A stretch of DNA of 64,000 bases, taken from assembly GCF_002797535.1 (NCBI RefSeq), contig NZ_PGFD01000001.1, forward strand, positions 1,240,001 through 1,304,000, in the 5' to 3' direction. Of the stretch, positions 1 to 8,320 are shown piece by piece. The notes under the pieces were generated by a model. The model saw nothing but the letters and a program-made list of their open reading frames with translations, ran no database searches and had not been told where the DNA came from. This DNA is from Chryseobacterium geocarposphaerae. GTDB taxonomy: Bacteria > Bacteroidota > Bacteroidia > Flavobacteriales > Weeksellaceae. The first letter of the stretch is position 1, and each line of letters opens with the position of its first letter. The translations under genes and the position numbers were made by a program.

Positions 1-1728
1 AGAAAATGTATTGTCAGTATTTTTCTTAAATAGCTGAAGCTTCCAGTTAAAATAAATCAAATTTCCCAACCAAAGATCCAAATTAACAGATTGTGCTGAT
101 TGTATTGTAAAAAATTGTTGTTTATAAAGATTATTAAATTGCAAGAAATTTATACTGAATTCAAAATCATTCATTTGATTATACCCTGTAACCGGTGTCA
201 TTACCTCTTGCTCGGTAGGGTTATAACTAAATTCATTCTCTTCAAAATTAAAGATGGCTTTCCCTTTCGTAGGGTATGTTATTGATTTTAATACATCGGT
301 AACAATGTCATTATTTAAACTTAAACCCGCAGAAGATTTATAATATCCCCAATCATCTTTTTTAAGTACAGACGAGTTGGTGTTGTAGTCTAACCAGTAT
401 TCTGAGCTCTGCCCGTTTAATATACTTTTAGTAACTTTTTTCAGAAGCATTTTACGAAGAGGTTCAGATCCAGTAAGTGTTTGAAATTCAACATTTGAAT
501 AATCATAATCAAAAATATACTTCTCTGTGTATTGTGTAGAAGGCTGTCCTGAATAATTTGATTGAATAGACTTCAGTTTATAAAGATTAACAGGCTCCGA
601 ATAATTTGAATCTTGTCGGCCTTGTTCATAATTCAGATATATCTGCCCTTTTCCCTTAATATCAATACTTGTAAGTAATTTCGTTTGAGAATTATTATAC
701 ACTGTTTGATTTTCCAGAGATCCCGGCATACTACCATCCGGACTTTGTAATTGCCCCGTTTGTTGTAGAGAATAATTAGTATAATAAACATTACTAGCCG
801 ATCTATAAGTAATGGTAGGTGTTTCCTTGAATTTTACTTCCGAGGAAAGATCATAATTAAATTCAACTAAATTTGTATTATTTTGATCATTAATTTTTAC
901 TAAGTGAAATGACGTAAAATAATCAGCAATATCCATAGTAGGAATCAGCTGTCCTTCACTAGTTGTCATCCCTATCTTTACCGTAACAATATTTTTTTGT
1001 GACCTCTCTTTAGCATCAAAAATATATTTTACCCCTTTATCGTCTGTGATAATAAAGGATTTTATCACACCATACATATCAATTTCGCCACATACAATCT
1101 GAAGATTATTCTTATCTAATTTCTCTAAAACATATGCCCCAGCTGAAGTTTTTGTAATATAAAATCTTCCGGAATAATTCATAAAATTATATTGATAAAG
1201 ATCATATTCTGTATCAAATCTTCCCACGCCACAATAAAAAGTATAATCATTAAAATTGAAAGAAAAATCATCATTTATGATTTTATATGTGGGATTCTGG
1301 AAATGATCATAGATTCCAAATTTCACTTTTGGAGGAGAAGAATGAGATATAGTTCTATTTTTTTCATCAGGGCTTCCTCCTCTTACTGTTCTAGTAATAG
1401 TTCCTCCTGCTATTAAGCTCCAACCCAGTCCAGTTTCACCAGACCTATCATCTGGTTTTGCATTTAAAGGGTGATATTTTAATTGAATATTCACCGCAAC
1501 ATCTTTATTGCTTGTAGGAATATTAAATAAAGGAATATTTATATCCGGAACCCCTGTATAATAGCTTACAGGAACTTCTTCAAATTTCATTAGATTATTC
1601 GAAGTTGGTGCAGGGGGGAACATTTCATTGATATTTCCCACGTAACTTTTGCCCTCCTGCGTCGGAGTTTGAGCATTTATAGCATATGCCAAACATGTCA
1701 ATATTATAATTAATATATTTTTCTTCAT
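1..1728 (-). CDS. YD-repeat/RHS-type secreted protein, N-terminal part (cut by window edge)
   Basis: An open frame of 576 codons runs from ATG at 1728 to the left edge of the window with no stop, so the gene is partial. The start encodes a Sec signal peptide (MKKNILIIILTCLAYAINAQ). The mature N-terminus resembles the complete 962-aa protein at 12647-15535: a 'G(V/I)P(D/E)I(N/E)IP(L/F)F' segment, then 'N(K)(D/N)V(A/S)VN..L.YHP' and 'GLGW', which I associate with N-terminal regions of YD-repeat/RHS-type proteins of Bacteroidota. It lies 4 nt downstream of the T9SS protein at 1733-3376, exactly as the 962-aa gene lies 4 nt from its own T9SS partner, so both belong to duplicated operons. Similarity to the 962-aa protein is clearly lower than between the two partners. 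Any RHS core gene would lie outside the window. Confidence 0.8.
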   Translation of the reverse strand, partial: MKKNILIIILTCLAYAINAQTPTQEGKSYVGNINEMFPPAPTSNNLMKFEEVPVSYYTGVPDINIPLFNIPTSNKDVAVNIQLKYHPLNAKPDDRSGETGLGWSLIAGGTITRTVRGGSPDEKNRTISHSSPPKVKFGIYDHFQNPTYKIINDDFSFNFNDYTFYCGVGRFDTEYDLYQYNFMNYSGRFYITKTSAGAYVLEKLDKNNLQIVCGEIDMYGVIKSFIITDDKGVKYIFDAKERSQKNIVTVKIGMTTSEGQLIPTMDIADYFTSFHLVKINDQNNTNLVEFNYDLSSEVKFKETPTITYRSASNVYYTNYSLQQTGQLQSPDGSMPGSLENQTVYNNSQTKLLTSIDIKGKGQIYLNYEQGRQDSNYSEPVNLYKLKSIQSNYSGQPSTQYTEKYIFDYDYSNVEFQTLTGSEPLRKMLLKKVTKSILNGQSSEYWLDYNTNSSVLKKDDWGYYKSSAGLSLNNDIVTDVLKSITYPTKGKAIFNFEENEFSYNPTEQEVMTPVTGYNQMNDFEFSINFLQFNNLYKQQFFTIQSAQSVNLDLWLGNLIYFNWKLQLFKKNTDNTFS

Positions 1729-1732
1729 CTGT

Positions 1733-3376
1733 TTATTTCTTAATCAGTTTAGCATTCGCAGTTTTGTTATCGTCTGTTTTTATCGTAATCAGGTAAGCTC
1801 CCTGTATCAAAGGCTGAGTATTGATCTTGGTTACCCTGTTCTTGGTTTTGATTTGTTGGAGCTGTCTTCCTGACATATCATACATCGTAATATCCGCTTC
1901 CTTGAAATCAAAGCCAATTTCTACATAGGTATAATCGGATACCGGATTCGGATAGATCCTGATATCCTGCTTTTCTATGAGCTGGTCTACCTGCTGATCT
2001 CCGAGTTTTACAATCTTCCAGTTCTCTTTGCCTAATTCTTCAGCACTGGTTCCTGCCAGAATAATAGAGCCGTCTCTATTCAGTTTAATATCCGAAAGTC
2101 TTTCTTCTCTCTTTCTGGATTCGCCTTTTACATGTTTTCTCCACTGTTCGTTACCGTTTTCATCTACATACAGCATCCAGAAGGTTTCATCATCGGTTTC
2201 TATTCTGCCTTCTGCCTGGGTATAGCCTCCAAGTAGTATTCCTTTGGTGAGGTCTTTATTCTTTTCTCTTTCGTTATGACCTAAGATGACATGCATTCCC
2301 ATTAAAACATCCCTGTTTTTAAAGTTGTAGGATTTCTGCCAGATTTCTTCGCCTCTTTCGTTTAAGGAGATGAGCCAAAGGTCGGTACCTTCTTCTATGC
2401 CTACGGTTTTATTGCCTGATCTCTCGGAACGGCTTTCGCCTCCTATGATAAAGCCTGAAGTAGTCATAGCTAATGTTCTTAAGTGATCGTCTCCTGTTCC
2501 GCCATAGTTCTTTTCCCATTCCACTTTGCCTTCTTTGCTGAGCTTAATGATCCAGTAATCGCCTTCTCCTTGATTATTCGTGGATTTAGGGTAACGGGAT
2601 TCGGGATTCGTGGTAGTACTGCCAGTACCTGAATTTGTCTCCGAATTCTGTAATCCGGAACCCGAACCTCGAAACTCGGAACTTCTGGAATAGACTCCTA
2701 ATAAAACTCCTCCGTCTCTCGTTGGAATCATTTTTTCTACTTCGTCTAAGCCTTTCCCGCCTAAAATAAGTTGGGAGATTTCTTTTCCGTTTTTGTCTAG
2801 TTTAATGACAAGAACATCTTTGGAACCATAGCCATTTGCAGAGTTTTGAATATTTCCTGCGACAACGAAGCCTAAGTCGGTGGTTTGAATGACAGCTCTG
2901 GCTTCTTCATCGGAAGTGCTTCCAATGGTTTTCTGCCATAATTCATCACCAAATTCATTGATTCTAATCAACCAGATATCGGAGCCTCCTTTGGAATCGT
3001 CTTTTTTGTCTAGCCCTTTGCCTGAATAGGAAGTTCCTGCTAAGAGAAAGCCTCCGTCCTGAGTGGATAGGGATGCGGAAAGGTAATCGTGGTTCTTACC
3101 TGCAAAGTATTTTTCCCAGACTTCTTCTCCCTGTTGGTTGAGTTTTACGAGATGGAAATCGTAACCGTTGTTCTGCTTTTGGCTGCTGGCTGCTTGCGAC
3201 AGGCTTTTAGACTGAATGGAGCTTCCGGTAATTAAGTATTGAAGGTCTACGGTTGGAGTTACCTGGCTTAGAAAATCCTGAGTGGTGGATTTGATGTCTT
3301 TCTGCCATAAAACTTCCTGAGCCGAAACGCTCAGAACTGTGCATAGAAAGTATGCACCGATATAGAGTTTTTTCAT
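1733..3376 (-). CDS. T9SS type A sorting domain protein with repeated propeller-like blades (copy 1)
   Basis: The 547-aa secreted protein has a signal peptide (residues 1-19, ending SVSAQ). It then carries about six or seven repeats of roughly 45-60 residues with the pattern 'D.W(L/I)I.L...G...W.K..GG......(A)...(D)GG(F)..(A)G', which suggests a beta-propeller. The C-terminus (about 475-547) is a T9SS type A sorting domain: 'IYPNPVSDY', 'MYDMSGR', and the final 'G.Y(L)I.I.T......KLIKK'. Export through the type IX system to the cell surface is inferred from family knowledge. It is almost identical to the protein at 15540-17183 except for an S/G/T-rich island at about residues 230-267. It opens an operon with the YD-repeat gene at 1-1728, 4 nt downstream. 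The specific ligand or role is unknown. Confidence 0.88.
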   Translation of the reverse strand: MKKLYIGAYFLCTVLSVSAQEVLWQKDIKSTTQDFLSQVTPTVDLQYLITGSSIQSKSLSQAASSQKQNNGYDFHLVKLNQQGEEVWEKYFAGKNHDYLSASLSTQDGGFLLAGTSYSGKGLDKKDDSKGGSDIWLIRINEFGDELWQKTIGSTSDEEARAVIQTTDLGFVVAGNIQNSANGYGSKDVLVIKLDKNGKEISQLILGGKGLDEVEKMIPTRDGGVLLGVYSRSSEFRGSGSGLQNSETNSGTGSTTTNPESRYPKSTNNQGEGDYWIIKLSKEGKVEWEKNYGGTGDDHLRTLAMTTSGFIIGGESRSERSGNKTVGIEEGTDLWLISLNERGEEIWQKSYNFKNRDVLMGMHVILGHNEREKNKDLTKGILLGGYTQAEGRIETDDETFWMLYVDENGNEQWRKHVKGESRKREERLSDIKLNRDGSIILAGTSAEELGKENWKIVKLGDQQVDQLIEKQDIRIYPNPVSDYTYVEIGFDFKEADITMYDMSGRQLQQIKTKNRVTKINTQPLIQGAYLITIKTDDNKTANAKLIKK

Positions 3377-3412
3377 CTCAAGTTTATTTGTTAATAGTTG
3401 TTAGAGTTTTTA

Positions 3413-3420
3413 CAAAAATA
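3413..3420 (-). promoter_or_regulatory. Putative -7 promoter element of copy-1 T9SS/YD operon
   Basis: On the minus strand this reads TATTTTTG, matching the Bacteroidota -7 consensus TAnnTTTG, about 37 nt upstream of the ATG at 3376. The same octamer sits at 17230-17237 upstream of copy 2, in an otherwise diverged leader. I see no clear TTG -33 element. Confidence 0.4.
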
Positions 3421-3532
3421 TTATTTTTACTTCACACTGGTTAGATTTATAATGAAATAATTGTAAATTTTATCACCTAATAGTGTTTTTTAGCTACTCC
3501 TGCTATTGATAAAGCAAAGGTATTATTGTGTA

Positions 3533-3550
3533 GCGACAAGACTTGTCGTG
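3533..3550 (-). promoter_or_regulatory. Conserved upstream hairpin, copy 1
   Basis: GCGACAAGACTTGTCGTG contains the perfect inverted repeat GACAAG/CTTGTC. An equivalent hairpin followed by the same GTTTAATA lies at 17350-17367 upstream of the copy-2 operon, at nearly the same distance from the ATG (about 160-180 nt). The rest of the 3377-3756 gap is AT-rich with no gene that I can support. Confidence 0.4.
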
Positions 3551-3756
3551 TTTAATAATTTATCAAAAATAAACTTTAGGAAACATTTTTAGATGTTTTT
3601 AACCTCAAATCCTCTAAATAATGCCCCTTAAAAATTTTTTATTTTTATAGACATTTTTGAAAAATGATTTGGGATAAAATATCTTTTTCGATTTAGGAAT
3701 GTGACAGAATTTCCGGATTCGGAATAAAAACGGCAGTCTCAGGATGATTCGGAGCA

Positions 3757-3790
3757 TAAAAAAAAAGCTGCCTTATAAAAAGACAGCTTC
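3757..3790 (-). terminator. Rho-independent terminator of the YceI gene
   Basis: Read on the minus strand, AAGCTGTC pairs with GGCAGCTT (one mismatch) and is followed by a run of nine T. It lies 24 nt after the YceI stop codon. Confidence 0.85.
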
Positions 3791-3813
3791 AAAGATTTTA
3801 TAGTCTAACAATA

Positions 3814-4491
3814 TTATTTCTTAGCTTTCACGTCTACTGCGATTTCGATGTCTTTGCTGATCATCCATTCTGCAGGATCTGCTTCAGAAGTTCCGAATTT
3901 GATTCCCCAGTCTGCTCTGTTTACTGTAAATTTAGCCTGAATTGCTGCAGTACCTTCTGCAACGTCTACTTTAGCCGGGAAGGTAACATTCATTGTTTTT
4001 CCGGATAGAGTAAGGTTTCCGCTTACTGTTTTGTTAGCTCCTGCTACAGCATCTTTCGGTGCTTCTTTAAGATCTGTTACGCTGGTGATTTTAAAGTCAG
4101 AGGTTGGATTTTTTGCCGTATCGAAGAAGTCAGGGTTTTTCAAGTGAGCTTCAAGGTCAGCCGGTTTTTTATCTTTTTCAGTAACTGAAGCCGGATCTAC
4201 TTTAAGAGAGTTCATATCGATGACAAAGTTCCCAGCTGCTACATTCCCGTTTTCGATGCTAAGATCTCCGGATTTTACCGTCAAAGTTCCCCAACGAGGA
4301 GCCATTCCTCCTTTGTGAAAAGCTTTCCAGTTCACTACAGAAGCTACTGTATCCACTGCCAATACTTCTCCTTTGCTTTCTGCTACTGCCTGCTCTGTTC
4401 CCGTAGCTGCTGCTTCAGCTGATTTGTTTTTGTTACAAGATGCCAAAAGCAATCCTACTCCTACTAATGCAATTACACTGATTTTTTTCAT
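3814..4491 (-). CDS. YceI-family lipoprotein
   Basis: The 225-aa protein begins with a lipoprotein signal peptide whose lipobox LLASC places the lipidated Cys at residue 19. A low-complexity linker rich in K/A/E follows. The YceI domain (about 45-223) shows 'VNWKAFHKGGMAPRWGTL', 'NFVIDMNSLKV', 'FFDTAKNPTSDFKITSV' and a final 'ADWGIKFG' segment. YceI proteins are lipocalin-like beta-barrels that bind long isoprenoid or other amphipathic lipids. The precise ligand here is unknown. It is transcribed alone, with its own terminator and no close partner upstream. Confidence 0.9.
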   Translation of the reverse strand: MKKISVIALVGVGLLLASCNKNKSAEAAATGTEQAVAESKGEVLAVDTVASVVNWKAFHKGGMAPRWGTLTVKSGDLSIENGNVAAGNFVIDMNSLKVDPASVTEKDKKPADLEAHLKNPDFFDTAKNPTSDFKITSVTDLKEAPKDAVAGANKTVSGNLTLSGKTMNVTFPAKVDVAEGTAAIQAKFTVNRADWGIKFGTSEADPAEWMISKDIEIAVDVKAKK

Positions 4492-4792
4492 ATTATTCTA
4501 TTGTTTAAAAGTTTATGTTCTAAATATAAGCAAAATGAAATATCCTGAAAATATTCCATTTCCTGAATTGTTTAAGGTCCCAAAGATAAGTCCATCTTCC
4601 ATTGCTTTTATTAACATACATCAATAAATGATACCAATGCTGTTTATTTTTCTCATTCAAATACTTAACCGCCTATAAACCGACCTCATTTTTAATAATA
4701 TTTTAATATCCTTTAGACTGATTGCCATTGTAGTAAAGCATCAAATCGCGTACTTTTATCCTTAAATATTTCAAACAGATATTTTTGTTGGT
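4492..4792. other. Intergenic region between divergent YceI and 800-aa genes
   Basis: About 300 AT-rich bases between divergently transcribed genes, so it should hold both promoters. I see no RNA gene or repeat. The octamer TATTTTTG at 4780-4787 resembles a -7 element but ends only five bases before the ATG at 4793, so it would imply a nearly leaderless transcript. Confidence 0.5.
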
Positions 4793-7195
4793 ATGTCAAA
4801 AAAACTCATCTCCTTTCTGTTTATGATAATGGCAGCAGCCTGTTTCCGGGCACAGGATAAGGCGGAAAAAGCACTGGAACTGTTTTCAGAAAAGTATCCT
4901 CAGGAAAAAGTGCATCTGGTATTTAATAAAAACAGTTTTATTGCCGGGGAAAATCTTTGGTTCAAATCTTTCGTTTTCGACGGTTATGATATTTCTGGTA
5001 TTTCCACGTCTTTATTTGTAGAACTGTACGACAGCAACAAAGTACAGATCGGCAAAAAAATTGTCCCTTTAATCAATGGGCAGGGCAGCGGCAATTTTAC
5101 CTTACCCGAAAGCCTGAAAGAAGGGATTTATTATGTTCGTGCCTACACCACCTGGATGGCCAATTTCAATGAAGATTTTCAGGCTATAAAACCTGTCGTT
5201 ATCTATAATCCTTCTTCGCCCCAAAAACTTGTGCCCAATACCGATTCGAAATGGACTGCCGCTGCATTTCCGGAAAGCGGAACTTTTATAGATGGAATTA
5301 ATACCAAATTTGCTGTCCGATTGCAGTCTAAAGGCCTCACTCCGTCTGACTGGAGCGGCTATGTGGTAGATGCTGAGAAACCGGATGTAAAAATAACTTC
5401 TTTTAAAGGATTTGACCAGAATGTCGGAGCATTTTCAATCACTCCCCAAACCGGAAAAAAATACCAGCTTATCGTTACTGACTCAAAGGGAAATAAACAG
5501 GCGATAGATTTACCTCCTGTTGCTGATTCCGGAATTCATCTTAAGGTAACGAGCGGTAATGACGCTATAAAATTTTCTTTAGCATCTAAAAACATTGCTC
5601 CGGGAACGTTGTATAAAGTCATTGCCATGATCAACAACCAGCTGGTTTTTAAGGTGAATTCAGAAAAAATATTGGAAAAGAGCTATTCCATTCCTACCAG
5701 TCAACTCATCAATGGTATATTGCAGCTTACCGTATTTGATGCTAAGGAAAATGTAGTCGCGCAAAGACTTTGTTTTGTACAGCCTGATCAGTTAAAAATC
5801 AAAAAGCCTGCACTTGAGTCTTTATCCCTTAATGAATCCCCAAGAGCTTCCAATTCTTTCACGATCGCTCAAAATCCTGATCAGGAAGGCTATGCCGTAC
5901 TGGTTCTCGATGGAAATTCTGAAAACCCGGAAGATGAAAACAGCATGCTGAGTACGTTATGGCTTACCGAAGATATTCCTTCAAAAATATATTCTCCGGC
6001 TCAATATTTCGCCCCCAATCACAATTCTGAAGCACTGGATGCCCTTTTAATTACCGAAAAATGGAAAAGGTTTGACTGGAACGCGATCATGGCCGGAACC
6101 TACCCTATTATCAGCTACCAGCCTCAACCTTACATTTCTTATAAAGGAAAAGTAACCATCCAGGGTAAACCCGCTCCTGATACAGATATGAATTTATTGT
6201 TCAGCATGCCGGATAAAGGGATGAAAATCTATCAGGTAAAGACCGATTCGAAAGGCTTCTTTTCTTTAAGAGGACTGATTTTTGAGGATGCCATTAAGTT
6301 TTCTTACCAGCTCAATGATCCCAAGATTCCTAAAGAGCAGGTGCAGGTTATTTTTCAGCCTGATTTTTCTTTTGTTCCTCTAAAGGGAAACCTTCCTTCT
6401 AATAATTATATCCTGGTACAGCGTACCGGCGAAGAAAAGCCTGCCCCTGAAATCAAAAGGTATATGGTAACCAAGAGCACCCAAAATACCATCAACGAGA
6501 AAGCAACCCTAATTGAGGAAGTAAAGCTGATCCAGTCTAAAAAAGATAAAACCCGAGAGCTTAATGAAAAGTTAAGCGGTCCGTTATTCCAGGGAGCGAA
6601 TGAAACCATTTTCGATTTTGTGAATGATAACAATAACTCTGCACAGGGATCTATGAACATCCTGCAGTGGCTGCAGGGAAGGGTTGCCGGACTGACTCTG
6701 GAGATGGATATGGGAAATTACGTTCCGAAAATGAGAGGAAGTACGGTAAACATCTACCTGGATGAAATGAGGATTGATCCTTCACAGATAAATACCATCT
6801 CCACATCAGATATCGCCATGGTAAAAGTGATTAAAGATTTCTTTGCTGGTGGATTGGGCGGAAGCGGCGCCATCGCTATCTATACCCGAAGAGGCGGCAT
6901 TACGGGCTCTGTAAGCAATTCCAGTATCCCTTCAAAACTGAAACAAATAACACTGAACGGCTTCGATAAAGAAACCCCATTTGTGAGCCCTATATATGGG
7001 AATGACAATTTTAACAGCATTTTGCAGGATCTCCGAAGTACGCTTTACTGGAATCCTTATCTGCAGGTACAACCCAAAGAACCGACGACCGTACAGTTCT
7101 TCAATAACGATGACGCGAAAAGCTATAAGGTTATTATTATGGGATTTGATGAGAAAAACTTCGCTCCTGTATACTACAGCGAAACAATTAAATAA
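4793..7195 (+). CDS. Large exported protein with macroglobulin-like N-terminus and TonB plug-like domain
   Basis: The 800-aa protein has a signal peptide (about 1-20, ending CFRAQ). The N-terminal 'EKVHLVFNKNSFIAGENLWFKSFVFDG' region followed by 'EGIYYVRAYTTWMANF' resembles MG2/alpha-2-macroglobulin-type domains. A carboxypeptidase-regulatory-like segment (about 450-530, 'YKGKVTIQGKPAPDTDMNLLFS') follows. Residues about 620-705 ('LQGRVAGL', 'IYLDEMRID', 'IAMVKVIKD', 'GGSGAIAIYTRRG') look like the plug of a TonB-dependent receptor. No beta-barrel follows, so it is not a complete transporter. Such barrel-less proteins are frequent and largely uncharacterised in Bacteroidota. It is monocistronic and followed by the palindrome at 7212-7350. 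Confidence 0.8.
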   Translation: MSKKLISFLFMIMAAACFRAQDKAEKALELFSEKYPQEKVHLVFNKNSFIAGENLWFKSFVFDGYDISGISTSLFVELYDSNKVQIGKKIVPLINGQGSGNFTLPESLKEGIYYVRAYTTWMANFNEDFQAIKPVVIYNPSSPQKLVPNTDSKWTAAAFPESGTFIDGINTKFAVRLQSKGLTPSDWSGYVVDAEKPDVKITSFKGFDQNVGAFSITPQTGKKYQLIVTDSKGNKQAIDLPPVADSGIHLKVTSGNDAIKFSLASKNIAPGTLYKVIAMINNQLVFKVNSEKILEKSYSIPTSQLINGILQLTVFDAKENVVAQRLCFVQPDQLKIKKPALESLSLNESPRASNSFTIAQNPDQEGYAVLVLDGNSENPEDENSMLSTLWLTEDIPSKIYSPAQYFAPNHNSEALDALLITEKWKRFDWNAIMAGTYPIISYQPQPYISYKGKVTIQGKPAPDTDMNLLFSMPDKGMKIYQVKTDSKGFFSLRGLIFEDAIKFSYQLNDPKIPKEQVQVIFQPDFSFVPLKGNLPSNNYILVQRTGEEKPAPEIKRYMVTKSTQNTINEKATLIEEVKLIQSKKDKTRELNEKLSGPLFQGANETIFDFVNDNNNSAQGSMNILQWLQGRVAGLTLEMDMGNYVPKMRGSTVNIYLDEMRIDPSQINTISTSDIAMVKVIKDFFAGGLGGSGAIAIYTRRGGITGSVSNSSIPSKLKQITLNGFDKETPFVSPIYGNDNFNSILQDLRSTLYWNPYLQVQPKEPTTVQFFNNDDAKSYKVIIMGFDEKNFAPVYYSETIK

Positions 7196-7211
7196 AGTCT
7201 AGTGTTAAGAG

Positions 7212-7350
7212 AAAAGAGGCTGTCTCAAAAGTCAAATAATTGGCTTTTTGTCATTCTGACGAAGGAAGAATCTTATTGATAGCCAAATACATGAGATTCT
7301 TCACTACATTTTATTTCGTTCAGAATGACACTTTTGAGACAGTCTCTTTT
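7212..7350. repeat. Nested palindromic repeat (MITE-like), probable bidirectional terminator
   Basis: The outer arms 7212-7232 and 7330-7350 pair over 21 bp, with one G.T. The inner arms TGTCATTCTGAC (7249) and GTTCAGAATGACA (7318) form a second stem, and 'GAATCT...AGATTC' a third. The inner motif recurs at 26532-26611 and 52773-52872. A T-run after the outer arm could terminate the 800-aa gene. Confidence 0.75.
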
Positions 7351-7369
7351 TTATTTTGAAACTTTATGA

Positions 7370-8089
7370 TTATAACCAAAAATATATTTTTAAGATACAG
7401 CCAAGTATCAAACTACTTTTACTGAAACAAATTGTTCTTCTGTTCAGTCTTTTAAGGTGGGTTCTGATACTTAAATTTTTCCTTTCTATGGAGTTGGTTC
7501 CAAATCTTTTAGTATCATGGATTTCTTTTGGAATCAGGTATTGATAATTTCTAAGTTTATCGGTATAAATCTTTTGCGGCTTTGAATGCATTACAGTTTT
7601 TATAACAGCATTTAGGGTCTTGTTTGTTCTTTTTCCAATATAGAATGCTGCGATGGTTTTGGTATTTTTATTAATGGCATACACCAACCATTGAGGATTT
7701 GCTTTTTTCTTGATAAAGATTCTCATTTCATCAAGTTCATACTGCTGATGGATGTAATTTTCAGGTTGGCAAATCTTACCGGCAATACAGGTAATTCTTT
7801 TAAGCAGGGTTGTTGTTGAAATTTTTAATATCCGGGCCGTACTTCTTATCCCTAAGCCTTCCTTTGTCAGTTGAATGATATTTGAATTGGTAGTTTTACG
7901 ATAAGCATTATAAGTATAATATTCTATAAATCTTTTATGACAGTTTTTGCAGAAATACTGTTGTTTTCCTGTTTTTGTAGTCCCATTTTTAATAATATGC
8001 TTTGAATAACAGAAACAGCAGATTTTTGTATCACTAACTCTGATACACGAGGAATGATCTTCAATCATTTGCGTATGTTTTTTCTTCAA
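7370..8089 (-). CDS. IS1-family transposase
   Basis: The 239-aa DDE-type transposase is in one frame, without the InsA/InsB frameshift of enteric IS1. It has an N-terminal zinc finger (C24, C27, C47, C50), then an HTH-like segment ('GLGIRSTARILKISTTTLLKRI'). The catalytic core shows 'ELDEM', 'IYTDKLRNY' and 'NSIERKNLSIRTHLKRL', and the family-typical end 'R(R)TICFSKS....L.IYFWL'. The first 20 residues are unusual: a copy of the IS end repeat (8030-8052) lies inside the coding sequence at codons about 13-20, so the N-terminus may be an extension created by nested ends. The conserved core looks intact, but activity is not shown. Confidence 0.88.
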   Translation of the reverse strand: MKKKHTQMIEDHSSCIRVSDTKICCFCYSKHIIKNGTTKTGKQQYFCKNCHKRFIEYYTYNAYRKTTNSNIIQLTKEGLGIRSTARILKISTTTLLKRITCIAGKICQPENYIHQQYELDEMRIFIKKKANPQWLVYAINKNTKTIAAFYIGKRTNKTLNAVIKTVMHSKPQKIYTDKLRNYQYLIPKEIHDTKRFGTNSIERKNLSIRTHLKRLNRRTICFSKSSLILGCILKIYFWL

Positions 8090-8093
8090 AAAT

Positions 8094-8125
8094 AAACAAG
8101 AGTAGGTATTCTCCTACTCTTGTTT
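8094..8125. terminator. Perfect 13-bp hairpin upstream of the transposase
   Basis: AAACAAGAGTAGG (8094-8106) and CCTACTCTTGTTT (8113-8125) pair perfectly around a 6-nt loop, with T-rich sequence on both strands. It probably stops minus-strand transcription of the RHS operon before it enters the transposase, as insertion elements often carry such protection. Confidence 0.65.
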
Positions 8126-8292
8126 TATAATTATCTTTTTTAATTAACATTGAAAATCAATGATTTAATTTTCAAAAAAAGCTCATCACTAACTCTGAAA
8201 CACTACCTTTTAAGATTATATTCTTTAATAAATATTGAAAATCAATGATTTAATTTTCAAAAAAGGTTCATCACTAACTCTGAAACACTACC
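8123..8292. repeat. Tandem direct repeat, two units of about 85 bp, each ending in an IS1-like end
   Basis: Units 8123-8207 and 8208-8292 share TTGAAAATCAATGATTTAAT, then TTTTCAAAAAA, then the 23-bp IS-end sequence. Each also holds an internal inverted repeat (TTGAAAAT/ATTTTCAA). A third, partial IS-end copy lies at 8030-8052. Confidence 0.8.
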
Positions 8293-8320
8293 AATACTAC
8301 CAACACCACCCCATGACCTG

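Larger units (their letters stand above)
7351..8292 (-). mobile_element. IS1-family insertion sequence, probable extent
   Basis: The element contains one intact IS1-type transposase (7370-8089). The upstream end carries ATCACTAACTCTGAAACACTACC at 8270-8292, repeated at 8185-8207. Read on the minus strand it is GGTAGTGTTTCAGAG followed by TTAGTGAT, the same layout as the E. coli IS1 terminal repeat (GGT.ATG.T.C.A.CTTA.TGAT). The right end next to the transposase stop (about 7351-7373) has only a degraded match, so that boundary is uncertain. I cannot see a clear target-site duplication. Confidence 0.6.

Noticed and set aside
2578..2690. Variable island as a diversity-generating retroelement target
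   Set aside because: There is no reverse transcriptase or template repeat in the window. The differences are block rearrangements rather than adenine-specific substitutions.
8123..8292. Tandem repeat as a CRISPR array
   Set aside because: Only two 85-bp units, with no spacers and no cas genes. The repeated ends match an IS1 terminus instead.
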